Shown: piece by piece, positions 10,152 to 19,146 of the stretch
How the letters are laid out: each line of letters starts with the position of its first letter
Numbering within the stretch: position 1 is the first letter of the stretch
Source: a virus
DNA length: 64,000 nt
IMG/VR virus record: IMGVR_UViG_3300026484_000105
Span: 45,993 to 109,992 of that record
Strand: one strand, 5' to 3'
Position numbers and translations under genes: made by a program
Notes under the pieces: model-generated
Told to the model about the DNA's origin: nothing
Database searches by the model: none
The model's input: only the letters and a program-made list of their open reading frames with translations

Positions 10152-10760
10152 TTAATATTCAACTTCAATATCAAAAGGAACTCCATCAAAAAGTTCTTTG
10201 TTTTTATCTGCTTTATTGTCAGATATTAATTTTAAGATAGCATCATCCCATTTATCTCTAGGAGTACTTTTAAACATTTTAAATAAAGACTGTATAACAA
10301 ATACATATCTAGTAGATGGGTAGTTGTATTGTGTTATTTTAGAATTCATGCCATGTATGCTGTTTTTATCAACATCAAAACTAGTAAATACAACATCATC
10401 TTTAAGCTTCATTAAACCATTAATTAATTTCTCATCACTAACGATTCTTAAATATGTTAGATGTGTTAGTATGGCAATGTAGTTAACAACTTTAACTTCT
10501 TTACTTTTAGGTATCTTATTAATATCTTTAAAAGTAAGTTTGTTTTTGGTAAGTAATCTTCTTGGATACATAGGAGTTACTATAAAATCCATAGCTGTAC
10601 GCAAACAAGTTATTTTACCTATTAAAGTATTAGTCGCATTAAACGTCGCTCCAAAGGCTAATTTTCTACCGATTATACTCGGCGTACGCGCGCTTATATT
10701 AACATAATCAGTGTCTTCTTTGCCACCCATTGGAATTTTTGGTAAATCAATAGCTTGCAT
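10152..10760 (-). CDS. Conserved-looking virion-type protein, function unknown
   Basis: 202 residues, start overlapping the upstream stop as TAATG. N-terminal segment ISARTPSIIGRKLAF followed by a region with MYPRRLL. I associate this pattern with structural proteins of jumbo phages but cannot name it. The last 30 residues are acidic. It is the last gene of a minus-strand run of four small genes (starts 12465, 11906, 11203, 10760) that are probably co-transcribed; the genes beside it suggest a tail or neck component, which is inference. Confidence 0.6.
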   Translation of the reverse strand: MQAIDLPKIPMGGKEDTDYVNISARTPSIIGRKLAFGATFNATNTLIGKITCLRTAMDFIVTPMYPRRLLTKNKLTFKDINKIPKSKEVKVVNYIAILTHLTYLRIVSDEKLINGLMKLKDDVVFTSFDVDKNSIHGMNSKITQYNYPSTRYVFVIQSLFKMFKSTPRDKWDDAILKLISDNKADKNKELFDGVPFDIEVEY

Positions 10761-11203
10761 TATTTTTCTCTCCCATCCATAATATCTACGATAGTTTTAA
10801 TACCGTATATTCTAACTAACAATAAAGTAGTTATAAATACTGATACATTGCCATTTTTTAATTGCCCTACAAGAGCTGTCGGTAATGTATCTGAACTATT
10901 AACCTTTGAAATAGTAGTTATTATAGATTTAGAAAGGTTATCTAAATCAATACCACGTAACATCATTTCTAGGTGTAGTGAATTAATAAAATCAAGAACA
11001 ACATCTTGCGCCTCTGCCTTTTCCGTAAGCGCATTGAGTATCTCATTTATCGCTGTTTTAGTAAAGAAGGTATTTATGTTTACCTTATTTAAAAAGTTCA
11101 TAAAGTTAAACAGAATAGTTAAGTCATCTATATTTAATGTAAAATTATCTATAGTTGATTTTACGCTCTCAGTTATTACGTCTTTAATATCGTTATTTCT
11201 CAT
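10760..11203 (-). CDS. Small virion-cluster protein of unknown function
   Basis: 147 residues from the ATG at 11203, chosen over an ATG three codons earlier because AAGGA then sits eight bases upstream. Mostly alpha-helical with a Leu/Ile-rich middle (DLTILFNFMNFLNKV) and hydrophobic C-terminal stretch SVFITTLLLVRIYGIK. Its stop overlaps the next gene's start by one base, and its start overlaps the previous gene's end, so translation is likely coupled. No recognised family. Confidence 0.6.
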   Translation of the reverse strand: MRNNDIKDVITESVKSTIDNFTLNIDDLTILFNFMNFLNKVNINTFFTKTAINEILNALTEKAEAQDVVLDFINSLHLEMMLRGIDLDNLSKSIITTISKVNSSDTLPTALVGQLKNGNVSVFITTLLLVRIYGIKTIVDIMDGREK

Positions 11204-11906
11204 TCTCATCATCCTTCATCGCAGAAACAGTATGCACGCTTATTGTTCTATTTGCATTTAAAATTTCTACAGTTAATCTTATTTTTCTAACTAGAAGTAT
11301 ATTAAAAGTTAAATCCATATATGTCTTCCATGTTATCTCTTTAGCAATAAGAGAACTATTTAGCGAAGATCTAGGTTTGCTCTTTAGATTAGTATTCTTA
11401 GATATTATTTCTAAGTGGTTTTCTACTAATTCCTTAGTTTGTTTATTTAAACCTAAATCCGTTAAACACTCTTTTAATAATGCACCTAATATTGAATTTT
11501 CCTTTTCCATATATAGTCTATCAGTTTTTTCAATAAGTAATATATGCAACGATTCATTTTTATCATCTACATTCTTAAGTTTAAACTTTTTGATCATATC
11601 TTCTGTATGCGTCAAAGTTATCATTACCTTAAGTTTTCTAACTCTTAATAAATTAAATGTTAGGTCTATAAACGTTTTCCATGTTATCTCGTTAGCGGTT
11701 ATATTATTTATTAAAGAAGACCTAGTCTTCCTTTTCTGTATCTTTATATCTTTATCATTAGCATTTTTTATATATCTGTTAATGAGAAATTCTATTTTAT
11801 TTATAAGATTAAGCTCCATAAGTATTCTATGGAACAATTTGCCTAAAATTGAATTTTCTTTACTATTGGAAACATTACTGTCAATTTTACTCAACTTACC
11901 TTTCAT
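11193..11906 (-). CDS. Protein with two tandem copies of one ~90-residue domain
   Basis: 237 residues with a clear internal duplication. Copy 1 (about residues 18-110) and copy 2 (about 133-225) share ENSILG, then RSSL, then A.EITWKT..DLTFN.L.VRK in the same order and spacing. The EITWKT/DLTFN pattern looks like a short domain repeated among jumbo-phage structural proteins, but I cannot assign it. Basic overall. SD AGGAG sits seven bases before the ATG. Confidence 0.65.
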   Translation of the reverse strand: MKGKLSKIDSNVSNSKENSILGKLFHRILMELNLINKIEFLINRYIKNANDKDIKIQKRKTRSSLINNITANEITWKTFIDLTFNLLRVRKLKVMITLTHTEDMIKKFKLKNVDDKNESLHILLIEKTDRLYMEKENSILGALLKECLTDLGLNKQTKELVENHLEIISKNTNLKSKPRSSLNSSLIAKEITWKTYMDLTFNILLVRKIRLTVEILNANRTISVHTVSAMKDDENEK

Positions 11907-11982
11907 GTGTTTCTCCTATACCTACTCTACTTAAGGTAACTTCTTTTTTTGTTTTTTAAGTTTATGCTTTCTTTTTACATTA

Positions 11983-12465
11983 CTATTCCTTTTCTATTTG
12001 ATTTTCAATAAGTACATCTACGATGTCTTCTATATTAATAATATATGGTCTTAATTTAATCGAGATACCATATTCTTTTGTTCTAGACATATCTTTAGTT
12101 AAATACTCATATCGCTTAGCTAGTTCTAATGCAGTGGATGAATACTTCTTCCATAAATTTTCAGGTTCAGTAATTATCTTCATAGACGAATCTGTAAACC
12201 ATAAGTTAAATCTTAAATCTTTTATAGAGTTTTCAGTTACCCTTTTTATATTTACAGAATCATTATCAAGTCCTTTTATAATATCATTCATAACATCTAT
12301 GTAATCAAATACATTTAATTCTAGACTTCTAATCCTAAGACTATTATAGTTATCTGAATAGGGTTCTATCTTAATGTTTCTATCAATACATTTTAATTTA
12401 TCTATTAGAGTTTTACAATTATAACATTCTTTATAATAAAATATTTTCTTAAATATATTTAACAA
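11983..12465 (-). CDS. Unknown protein of the same small-gene run (TTG start)
   Basis: 160 residues if translation starts at the TTG at 12465, which has AGGAG five bases upstream; another in-frame TTG lies at 12492 but has no SD. N-terminal LLNIFKKIFYYKECYNCKTL has a CxxC pair. The C-terminal half contains a WKKY segment distantly like the EITWKT repeat of the downstream neighbour, suggesting but not proving kinship. An embedded CATATATTATTAATATAG at 12031-12053 could serve as promoter for the gene starting at 11906. Confidence 0.55.
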   Translation of the reverse strand: MLNIFKKIFYYKECYNCKTLIDKLKCIDRNIKIEPYSDNYNSLRIRSLELNVFDYIDVMNDIIKGLDNDSVNIKRVTENSIKDLRFNLWFTDSSMKIITEPENLWKKYSSTALELAKRYEYLTKDMSRTKEYGISIKLRPYIINIEDIVDVLIENQIEKE

Positions 12466-12551
12466 AACTACTCCTTTAATATTTTTAATCAAACATTAGT
12501 AAATCTTATAAATGATATTTTAATGATATTACTATTTAAAAGGGATAAGCT

Positions 12552-12962
12552 ATGGCAGAACAAAATAACGGTATGTTTAATAGTGCTGATTTAGCAGTAT
12601 TTAAGAAAACCAATGATTTAAGATTAAAACTAATAGACAGCATGACTGAAGACGATGTACCTACTAGAAGTGGAGACATCCGTGTTCTTAACGAAACATT
12701 AGATGCTGCAGATAGACAAGTTATGGAGCTTGCTAAGATTAAAGTTAAACAGCAAGAGAATGAAGGCAATGCTAGAACACTTAACATGGTCGCAGAGATT
12801 CTGGGTAGAGTTAGTGCAAGTGGCGATATTAAACCTATATCTAATAAAGAGATAGAGTTGCCAGATGACTATATACCAGTCGATATAGTTCCAGGTGAAA
12901 CAGATACGTCTCCAGAAGAACTAGATTTAAGTACATTTATAAAGGAAGATGATGAACAGTAG
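12552..12962 (+). CDS. Small acidic helical virion-type protein
   Basis: 136 residues. Residues 20-90 (LIDSMTEDDVPTRSGDIRVL to the ILGRVSASG segment) look like one helical domain; the C-terminus is strongly acidic (DLSTFIKEDDEQ). Similar small proteins sit beside tail or baseplate genes in other large phages, but I cannot give a function. Overlaps the next gene by 14 bases, so the two are probably made together. SD AAAAGGG precedes the ATG. Confidence 0.65.
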   Translation: MAEQNNGMFNSADLAVFKKTNDLRLKLIDSMTEDDVPTRSGDIRVLNETLDAADRQVMELAKIKVKQQENEGNARTLNMVAEILGRVSASGDIKPISNKEIELPDDYIPVDIVPGETDTSPEELDLSTFIKEDDEQ

Positions 12963-13779
12963 TATAAGAACTATATATGGGGTAGATTTGTCGTTAGCTA
13001 ACCTTAAGGGTACAGTTTATAAACCTTTACCAAATACAACATTAAATGAAAAATTTAATATAGAAGTTAGGATACCAAATGAGAAAACGGGTAATCCTAC
13101 ATTAAAAGGTTTTTGTATAGGTAATGGTAATACGCCTACATTGGGTAAAAATGAAGATGGTATTTTATTCTATGGAAGATATAATGCGAATGATGGGGCT
13201 CTTCACTCACATATTCCTTTTATAGTAAGGGAGTTAAGGTACGACTTAAGTTCTATTGATAAGAGTAAATATAGATTAAGAAAAGAGATAGTTAAAGATG
13301 GCGTTAAGTATGTGGCTTATTATATGAAAGTTATAGAACCAGTAGATAGAAAGAGTCAGATACTTGAAATAGCCGTAGCAAATGATGGTACATATGGCAT
13401 TAGTAACTACAACACTAACGATGCTTCTATCCTAAATCCAACCGAAATCGAAACAGAGCAAATAAGTAAGTCGGTAACGAATAAATATATAGTTATATCT
13501 GACCAGATAGGTTTAACTCTAAATAAAGACGAATTGGATGAAATTAGAAAGGGTATGAAAACATTAGGTCTCGATACATTAAGTAACAAAATAAATGAGT
13601 TAGCTGTATGTACTGGACTTGATGGTATTGATGTAGTCAATCATATGGAAGAATCATTCTGTACCCAAATATTTATATTTGCTGATTTGCCGTATGAAGT
13701 TGATTTAGAGCTTATAGAAGATAAGGGTTTCTATAGGGAGATAGAGATTGGTGGGATGGAACCTATATCTATAAGATGA
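12949..13779 (+). CDS. Probable virion structural protein, unknown role
   Basis: 276 residues, beta-rich in appearance, beginning near SIRTIYGVDLSLANLKG. There are two adjacent ATGs; the second (12952) has the better distance from AAGGA. Translationally coupled to the preceding small acidic protein. The long beta-strand pattern and the position between virion-cluster genes suggest a tail or baseplate component; this is inference from context. No domain was recognised. Confidence 0.6.
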   Translation: MMNSSIRTIYGVDLSLANLKGTVYKPLPNTTLNEKFNIEVRIPNEKTGNPTLKGFCIGNGNTPTLGKNEDGILFYGRYNANDGALHSHIPFIVRELRYDLSSIDKSKYRLRKEIVKDGVKYVAYYMKVIEPVDRKSQILEIAVANDGTYGISNYNTNDASILNPTEIETEQISKSVTNKYIVISDQIGLTLNKDELDEIRKGMKTLGLDTLSNKINELAVCTGLDGIDVVNHMEESFCTQIFIFADLPYEVDLELIEDKGFYREIEIGGMEPISIR

Positions 13780-13781
13780 TG

Positions 13782-13801
13782 TTGGGGTCTATCACCTAAC
13801 A
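13782..13801 (+). terminator. Weak hairpin after the structural gene
   Basis: GTTGGGG and CACCTAAC can pair as a short imperfect stem just after the stop at 13779. There is no strong U-tract, so termination would be partial at best. Confidence 0.3.
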
Positions 13802-13848
13802 TTATTAATATAGTCTATTTAATGAATAACTTAAAAAGAGAGTACAAG

Positions 13849-14442
13849 ATGTTAAGAAACATTAAAGAAATAGTACCAGATAATTTTGTGGATACAGTAA
13901 ATATATTAGCCATAGATCCAGGTACTACAACTGTAGGCGTGTCAGTATTTACTATAAATGTAATAACGTTTGAGCTTTTAAATGTGGAGACTATCTTAAT
14001 TGATACAAGTATAAGGTTTGAACCAAGGGATTTAACAAAAGATCTTTTAATAAGATTAAATACTTTGTATAATAGAATGAAAGAACTAATAGCCTATTAT
14101 GATCCACATTTAGTAAGTGTAGAAAATGGTTTCATAAATAGACTTAGACCAGCTGCATACGGTCCATTATCACAGTCTATTATGGCTATAGAGTTAGCCG
14201 CTATGGACGTCAATCCGTTTATAAAGATATTTAAATTTGCACCTAAAACTATAAAGAAAGTCACTACTGCTGGCGGTGCTGCTGGTAAGGTAGATATGTT
14301 GGTTGGTGTTAAAAATATAAATGAGATAACGAGATATATAAATCCAGATTTAATTAGTGAGCATGAGGTAGATAGTATAGCTGTTAATTATACTATGTTA
14401 CAGTATTTAAGAGAGAATCCTATAATACTTTTAATTCTATAA
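13849..14442 (+). CDS. RuvC-like Holliday-junction resolvase
   Basis: 197 residues from the ATG at 13849, preferred over the ATG at 13822 because only the former has a purine-rich SD (AAAGAGAG). RNase H-fold resolvase signature: D23 in ILAIDPGTTTVG, E92 in VSVENGF and a C-terminal acidic pair ending at D175 in SEHEVDSIAVNY. Length and motif order fit RuvC-like nucleases used by large phages to resolve branched DNA before or during packaging. The gene follows a structural gene and precedes the spanins, so it is probably expressed late. Confidence 0.85.
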   Translation: MLRNIKEIVPDNFVDTVNILAIDPGTTTVGVSVFTINVITFELLNVETILIDTSIRFEPRDLTKDLLIRLNTLYNRMKELIAYYDPHLVSVENGFINRLRPAAYGPLSQSIMAIELAAMDVNPFIKIFKFAPKTIKKVTTAGGAAGKVDMLVGVKNINEITRYINPDLISEHEVDSIAVNYTMLQYLRENPIILLIL

Positions 14443-14454
14443 AAAAGGAAAACA

Positions 14455-14949
14455 ATGATAAATTTAGCAATGTTAAAAAATAACAAATGGATAATGATTG
14501 GGTTAGTGCTAATACTTATGATATTAATTTATTTGATTATAGGTAAAGTGGATAACTTATTACATCCAAATTTAGATAAACAAATGGCAAGACAACATGT
14601 GGCTGATAAGGTTATTATAAACGAAGTTGTTAAGAAAAATAAAGAGTTACACGAAATAGTTGTAAAGGATAAAAAAGCTAGCGAGTTAACGATAGGAGTT
14701 ACTAATAAGTATACTGATGAAAAGGTAAAAAAGGATAGTAAGGTTGATAAGAAAACATCTGATTTAAATATGAAACAAAAAATATTAGAAAACAAATCAA
14801 ATGTTAGGGATTTGCCGTTAGGTAATGATAAGCGTACGTTGGCACAGAAGATACTGGATGACAATGATTACCAAAGAAGATTGGAAATTGAGTCTGCCAA
14901 AGTAAATATAAGCGCCATATACGCAGTATATGCTATTGTAAAAGAGTAA
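14455..14949 (+). CDS. Inner-membrane spanin (Rz-like)
   Basis: 164 residues. A single N-terminal membrane segment (about residues 12-30, MIGLVLILMILIYLIIG) is followed by a long, charged, helical periplasmic domain, the usual i-spanin plan. The stop is directly followed by the ATG of a lipoprotein with o-spanin features. Family knowledge: the pair spans the periplasm and fuses inner and outer membrane at lysis. No holin or separate endolysin is adjacent. Confidence 0.75.
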   Translation: MINLAMLKNNKWIMIGLVLILMILIYLIIGKVDNLLHPNLDKQMARQHVADKVIINEVVKKNKELHEIVVKDKKASELTIGVTNKYTDEKVKKDSKVDKKTSDLNMKQKILENKSNVRDLPLGNDKRTLAQKILDDNDYQRRLEIESAKVNISAIYAVYAIVKE

Positions 14950-15288
14950 ATGATGTTAAAATATATTATGATTGGTATAATGACTATTTTCTTAACTGGT
15001 TGTCTTGGTACTCCTGAACCAGTAATACAAACTAAGATAGTCTATGTAGATAAAAAGATATTGGTTAGTCCTCCAAAACATTTGTTGGAGTCGGTAGATA
15101 TTCCAAAACCGCCAAATAAGGAAGTATTTATACATACAGATAATGTTACAAGATTGAACATGATTAGTAAATATACGATAAGTTTATTGAAAGCACTTGG
15201 TGATAGTAATGCCAAAATAAAAGCCATACATGATTGGAGTTCAAGTATGGATAAAGTTTATAACGACAAGGAAGATTATCATAAGTAA
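14950..15288 (+). CDS. Outer-membrane lipoprotein spanin (Rz1-like)
   Basis: 112 residues with a lipoprotein signal peptide: hydrophobic IMIGIMTIFLTGC with lipobox LTGC and acylated Cys at residue 18. The mature part contains a proline-rich motif (SPPKHLLESVDIPKPPNKE) and a C-terminal helix ending in AIHDWSSSMDK, both typical of T4- and phiKZ-type o-spanins. It directly abuts the i-spanin gene. Its presence implies a host with an outer membrane. Confidence 0.8.
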   Translation: MMLKYIMIGIMTIFLTGCLGTPEPVIQTKIVYVDKKILVSPPKHLLESVDIPKPPNKEVFIHTDNVTRLNMISKYTISLLKALGDSNAKIKAIHDWSSSMDKVYNDKEDYHK

Positions 15289-15307
15289 CATTAATGTTAC
15301 TTATGAT
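15278..15307. terminator. Bidirectional palindromic terminator
   Basis: A perfect 30-base palindrome beginning ATCATAAGTAACATT overlaps the o-spanin stop and precedes the stop of the convergent spike gene. Confidence 0.7.
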
Positions 15308-15314
15308 ATGTCTT

Positions 15315-16079
15315 TTAACATGGATCAGGTGGACTGGTTTTACTTCCGATTGACTCTGGGTGTACGTGAGTATGTCCTATGTCCCTATCATTATGCTTAA
15401 TGCAAGAACCGAATATATGGAATTGCGGTACATTGAATGTAGCCTTTGGAGCATTAAGTACAACCTCTTTCTTAAAGTTGGCAGTTAAAGTATCCTTAGC
15501 ACTGTCAAATACAATACTGTTACCTCTACCATCTTCCATCTTTATATTGCCTGCTTTGGTATCAATACTTATATCATATGTGGTTAACTCACCATCATTA
15601 TCAGATGTATGTAACTGTACTTTTTTATTAATTGTATCTATTAAAGTCCAGTACGTGTTATTATCATGTAGGTCTTCCTTAAATACACCAGTATTACTAT
15701 AGTAATTCTTAACCTTCTCTTGTCTTCTCAGATCGAATTCATTATACATAGTTGTCCAGAAGAATTCATCCGTATCTGTATATCTATATATTTGGACCTG
15801 CTCACCTTTCTTTACATTAGGAGCATATACTCTATTACTATAAAGTAATGGTATCCATTTTGCTTTTATACTTACACCTTTCCTAAGTATAATAACTTCA
15901 GTCTCTTCATCAACATTAACGCATGTATTTGGCAATATATCTTTATAATTTATATCACCATCTATATGGGTCATATTCTCTAATGGGAAACATTCTATAA
16001 TATCATCATCTTCTATGATATCTTTAGCTACTATAGCCACTGAGTATCTAGTAAATTTACTAGGTCCATCATACATCAA
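15315..16079 (-). CDS. Baseplate central spike protein (gp5 C-domain/gpV/gp45-like)
   Basis: 254 residues. The N-terminal part is an OB-like or adaptor region; residues about 150-230 are short beta repeats (KVQLHT, GNIKMED, NSIVFDS, VVLNAPKATFNV) as in triple beta-helix spikes. The tip reads DIGHTHVHP then TSPPDPC, with H236, H238 and H240. Family knowledge: Mu gp45 and P2 gpV spikes hold an iron ion at the tip with an HxH motif. Role is membrane piercing at the bottom of the contractile tail. It is convergent with the spanins and preceded by AAGGAG. Confidence 0.75.
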   Translation of the reverse strand: MMYDGPSKFTRYSVAIVAKDIIEDDDIIECFPLENMTHIDGDINYKDILPNTCVNVDEETEVIILRKGVSIKAKWIPLLYSNRVYAPNVKKGEQVQIYRYTDTDEFFWTTMYNEFDLRRQEKVKNYYSNTGVFKEDLHDNNTYWTLIDTINKKVQLHTSDNDGELTTYDISIDTKAGNIKMEDGRGNSIVFDSAKDTLTANFKKEVVLNAPKATFNVPQFHIFGSCIKHNDRDIGHTHVHPESIGSKTSPPDPC

Positions 16080-16114
16080 ATCTCCTTACTTTTAAAATTA
16101 TCATTAAAATGTTA

Positions 16115-16161
16115 TGGGTAAAAAAGAAAAAAAGGGACTAAGTAGCAAATGGCTACTTAGT
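16115..16161 (-). terminator. Intrinsic terminator of the minus-strand gene at 16157-16501
   Basis: On the minus strand a perfect 10-bp stem ACTAAGTAGC with loop CATTT/ATTT overlaps the stop codon and is followed by CCC and a long U-rich tract (16115-16136). Confidence 0.85.
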
Positions 16162-16501
16162 CTAAGCTTATTTTCAACCCTTCACATTCCTTGTTCCATA
16201 CCCTTACGAATTCATTTATGAATCCCTCAGTTGTATTAAACAACTTCATTATCTCTTCTGCATCAGCTGGCTCAACTTGTGCGATTCTATACTCTGTAAT
16301 TGTAAGGACCTCACGATTATCATCTATCTCTGTATCACACATAATGATTAAACGATCGCCTTCACTACACACTTCATCTTCTATCCAGAAATCAGGTATA
16401 GAGTAATCCCCAGTTATTTCGCCGTTATCAATTTTTCTGTTGTACGACGCGCTCTTTATAATCAGGTCTCTGATCCTTGTTAGTGATAAAATAGTTTTCA
16501 T
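16157..16501 (-). CDS. Unknown small early-type protein
   Basis: 114 residues from the ATG at 16501, which has AGGAG five bases upstream; an ATG 14 codons further upstream lacks an SD. No motif recognised; C-terminus FVRVWNKECEGLKISLD. The gene is monocistronic, with its own early-type promoter (16571-16595), a leader hairpin and an intrinsic terminator. That is the usual arrangement of phage early host-takeover genes, but the function is unknown. Confidence 0.65.
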   Translation of the reverse strand: MKTILSLTRIRDLIIKSASYNRKIDNGEITGDYSIPDFWIEDEVCSEGDRLIIMCDTEIDDNREVLTITEYRIAQVEPADAEEIMKLFNTTEGFINEFVRVWNKECEGLKISLD

Positions 16502-16554
16502 AATTACTCCTTGTGTTAGAGGTACCTCTTGGATACTTAACAAAATTATGTCTT

Positions 16555-16570
16555 GATACTACCATGTATC
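16555..16570 (-). promoter_or_regulatory. 5'-leader hairpin, GATAC element copy 1
   Basis: Minus strand GATACATGGTAGTATC: a GATAC/GTATC stem immediately downstream of the promoter at 16571-16595. The same 16 bases recur at 40282-40297 and, with one change, at 26906-26921, each time at the predicted 5' end of a transcript. Confidence 0.6.
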
Positions 16571-16595
16571 TATCAATATAATATATAATTGAATT
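16571..16595 (-). promoter_or_regulatory. Early-type promoter for the gene starting at 16501
   Basis: Minus strand reads AATTCAATTATATATTATATT, matching TTTTCAAYCRTATATWATW seen upstream of the 26884, 40250, 24498, 21599 and 62787 starts. A GATAC hairpin follows directly. Confidence 0.6.
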
Positions 16596-16663
16596 ATATT
16601 GGAAACCTATTTTTTAGTTTTTTAAAGGTAAACAATAAAATGAATATTAATTAAGGATCTACA

Positions 16664-19123
16664 ATGTATATAAAGAAATTAGTTTTAAAAGGATATAAAC
16701 GACTATTTTTAGCTTTTATAAACAAACTTGAATTCACACCAGAGAAAAGAATAAATATCATTGTTGGTAAAAATGGTAGTGGTAAATCTAGTACACTTAA
16801 AGAACTGACTCCCATACCAGCTAATATAAATAAAGATTATGAGGATGGTGGTTATAAAGAAATAGTTCTAGAACATAATAATAAAACGTATCATTTAACA
16901 TCAGGTTTAATTGGTAAAAACAAACATAGTTTTTTAGTAGATAATGAAGAACTCAATCCAGCAGGAACAAGAAAGGTGCAACTGATACTGGTTAAGGAAC
17001 ACTTTAATGTTACTCCTGACATACACGATGTACTTATAGGTCTTAAAAACTTTACAGATATGTCTGTTAAAGAACGTAAAGATTGGCTAACTAATATATC
17101 TACAGTAGATTATACATACGCAATCTCTGTATTTAACAAATTGAAACAAAGAAACAGAGATATAATAGGAGCATTAAAAATATCCCAGTCGGAATTATCC
17201 AAAACTTCAGATGGTATAAAAAGCGACGAGGAGCTAAAAAAGATAGAAGACGAGCTATCTATCCTAAAAGAATTATTAATGGTTTCTACGGCATCTAAAA
17301 CGTCTTTAACAGGTGATATAGAAATTGATGAAGAAACAATAAGACAAATATGTAAAGATGCTAATAAAATCATTAGTAAGATAGTTAAACCAAAAGGATT
17401 ATCCAAGGATATTAATATAGAAACGTTAATAGCTATAGATAAAACAGAAATAGAAACTATTGAAAAGAATATAGAGAAAACTAATAAAGTACTCAAAGAG
17501 CTATCTTTTATAGAGGATAACAAAGAGAAATCCTCAGCCAATATAATAAGCGATAAGCTCTCTTTGATAGAAAGAGAGATAAAGGTATTGGAGGAAAGTA
17601 TGATTGTACCAATCCCCCTTAAAGAGATAACTGACACTCATAATTATTTTAGTTATATCTATCAGGATTTAGTATCTTTAATTACTGTCGTAGTAGATAA
17701 TACATTTGATGAATATAATAAGACTAACCATGATACTGATGTTGCCAAGAAGATAAACTTAGAAAGTAAAGTATCTGATAAAAAATCTTTACTAAATAAG
17801 TTAGAGGTACAATTAGCGACAATGGTACATAACAGAGATCATAATGAAGTAACCTGTACCAAATGTAATAATATATGGTCAATAGGGTATGATAAAAAAG
17901 AACATAAATATATCTTAAGAAAGATAGAAGAAGTAAATAGGACCATCACTTCTATGGAAGCTGAGATTAAAAAACTAGAAGATACTTTAAAATTCTTTAT
18001 AAATAAAATGAATGCTGTAAGCAAAATAAAGGATTTAATTAAATCAGAGTCTAATGCAAATCTACGTAAGATCTTATTATATGTTCTGAATAACAGTGAC
18101 CTTATAAACAATGGTCAAAGTACAATAGATCTGTTATTTAAGATAAATGTTGATTTCAAAGAATGGTTAAGGATACCATCATTACTTATAGAGTATGACG
18201 AGTTAATGAGGGATATGAATGTTATAGAAGCTAAGCGCAAATTGGAGTTAGAGCACTTTAATGTTAATAAAGATAAATTGGAAGCAGAGCTTTCTGATAT
18301 GCTTACTAGAAAGAGATTCTTAAATAGCAGGCTTGATGAATATAATTTATACAGACAATCTATAAATGTACTAAAAGTACTTAATGACAAACTTATAGAA
18401 TTACTTAAACAATCGAGACAGGCAGTTGATATTAACATAAACAATCTAAGGAATATAGAATTGAATAATGTTATAAAAACCCTAAATCTTGAAATAAGTA
18501 GGTTAGAGAGTCAGATAACGGAATCTAGGTATAGTAAACGTATAATAGATGATAACAAGCTAAAGGTAGTTAATCTAAATAAAAGAAAGAAAGCCACTGA
18601 TATTTTAATAGATGGAATGTCACCAACTAATGGTCTTATAGCCAAGTCTATAACGCAGTTCTTAAATATGTTTATAAACGATGTTAATAATGTTATAAAT
18701 TCTGTTTGGAATTATAGCATTGAAGTCCTACCCTGTAATGTTACAGAATCAGCAGATTTAGATTACAAATTTGAAGTTAAAGTAGATGGTCGTAATATTA
18801 TAGAGGATATAAGTAAAACTAGTTCATCTATGCAGGAGATTATAAATTTAGCATTTAAGATTATAAGCATGAAGTATCTTGGTATGGAGGATTACCCATT
18901 ATATTTAGATGAGTATGCTGCTTCATTTGATGCACATCACGCCATAAAGGCTTATGATGTAATAGAGTCATTAAGTGAGTCTAGCTTTAACCAAGTATTT
19001 ATGATTAGTCATTATGAGAATACATATACGAGATTCGCAGATGCCGATATATCAGTTCTTGATCCAGAGAACCTTATGCTGGATAGGGATCTTGAAATAA
19101 ATAGAGTTTTAACTATACTATAG
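16664..19123 (+). CDS. SbcC/Rad50/T4 gp46-like recombination ATPase
   Basis: 819 residues. Walker A GKNGSGKS at 35-42; long coiled coils either side of a zinc-hook CTKC (C398, C401); a signature-like TSSSMQE segment near 720; Walker B YPLYLDE with D749/E750. This is the complete SMC-like architecture of SbcC/gp46, although short, like the T4 protein. Family knowledge: it works with an SbcD/gp47 nuclease in double-strand-break processing and recombination-dependent replication; no gp47 partner was found in this window. SD AAGGA precedes the ATG. Confidence 0.88.
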   Translation: MYIKKLVLKGYKRLFLAFINKLEFTPEKRINIIVGKNGSGKSSTLKELTPIPANINKDYEDGGYKEIVLEHNNKTYHLTSGLIGKNKHSFLVDNEELNPAGTRKVQLILVKEHFNVTPDIHDVLIGLKNFTDMSVKERKDWLTNISTVDYTYAISVFNKLKQRNRDIIGALKISQSELSKTSDGIKSDEELKKIEDELSILKELLMVSTASKTSLTGDIEIDEETIRQICKDANKIISKIVKPKGLSKDINIETLIAIDKTEIETIEKNIEKTNKVLKELSFIEDNKEKSSANIISDKLSLIEREIKVLEESMIVPIPLKEITDTHNYFSYIYQDLVSLITVVVDNTFDEYNKTNHDTDVAKKINLESKVSDKKSLLNKLEVQLATMVHNRDHNEVTCTKCNNIWSIGYDKKEHKYILRKIEEVNRTITSMEAEIKKLEDTLKFFINKMNAVSKIKDLIKSESNANLRKILLYVLNNSDLINNGQSTIDLLFKINVDFKEWLRIPSLLIEYDELMRDMNVIEAKRKLELEHFNVNKDKLEAELSDMLTRKRFLNSRLDEYNLYRQSINVLKVLNDKLIELLKQSRQAVDININNLRNIELNNVIKTLNLEISRLESQITESRYSKRIIDDNKLKVVNLNKRKKATDILIDGMSPTNGLIAKSITQFLNMFINDVNNVINSVWNYSIEVLPCNVTESADLDYKFEVKVDGRNIIEDISKTSSSMQEIINLAFKIISMKYLGMEDYPLYLDEYAASFDAHHAIKAYDVIESLSESSFNQVFMISHYENTYTRFADADISVLDPENLMLDRDLEINRVLTIL

Positions 19124-19146
19124 TCTAACGTAAGTTAGACTATAGT
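19117..19146. terminator. Bidirectional hairpin between convergent genes
   Basis: Perfect 13-bp inverted repeat ACTATAGTCTAAC with loop GTAA, overlapping the stops of both convergent genes. Confidence 0.75.

Noticed and set aside
10755-11261. 168-residue plus-strand frame
   Set aside because: It is opposite two overlapping minus-strand genes that have SDs and coupled starts.
12031-12053. Promoter-like CATATATTATTAATATAG inside the gene at 11983-12465
   Set aside because: It matches the core but lies within coding sequence, with no flanking similarity and no hairpin; kept only as a remark.
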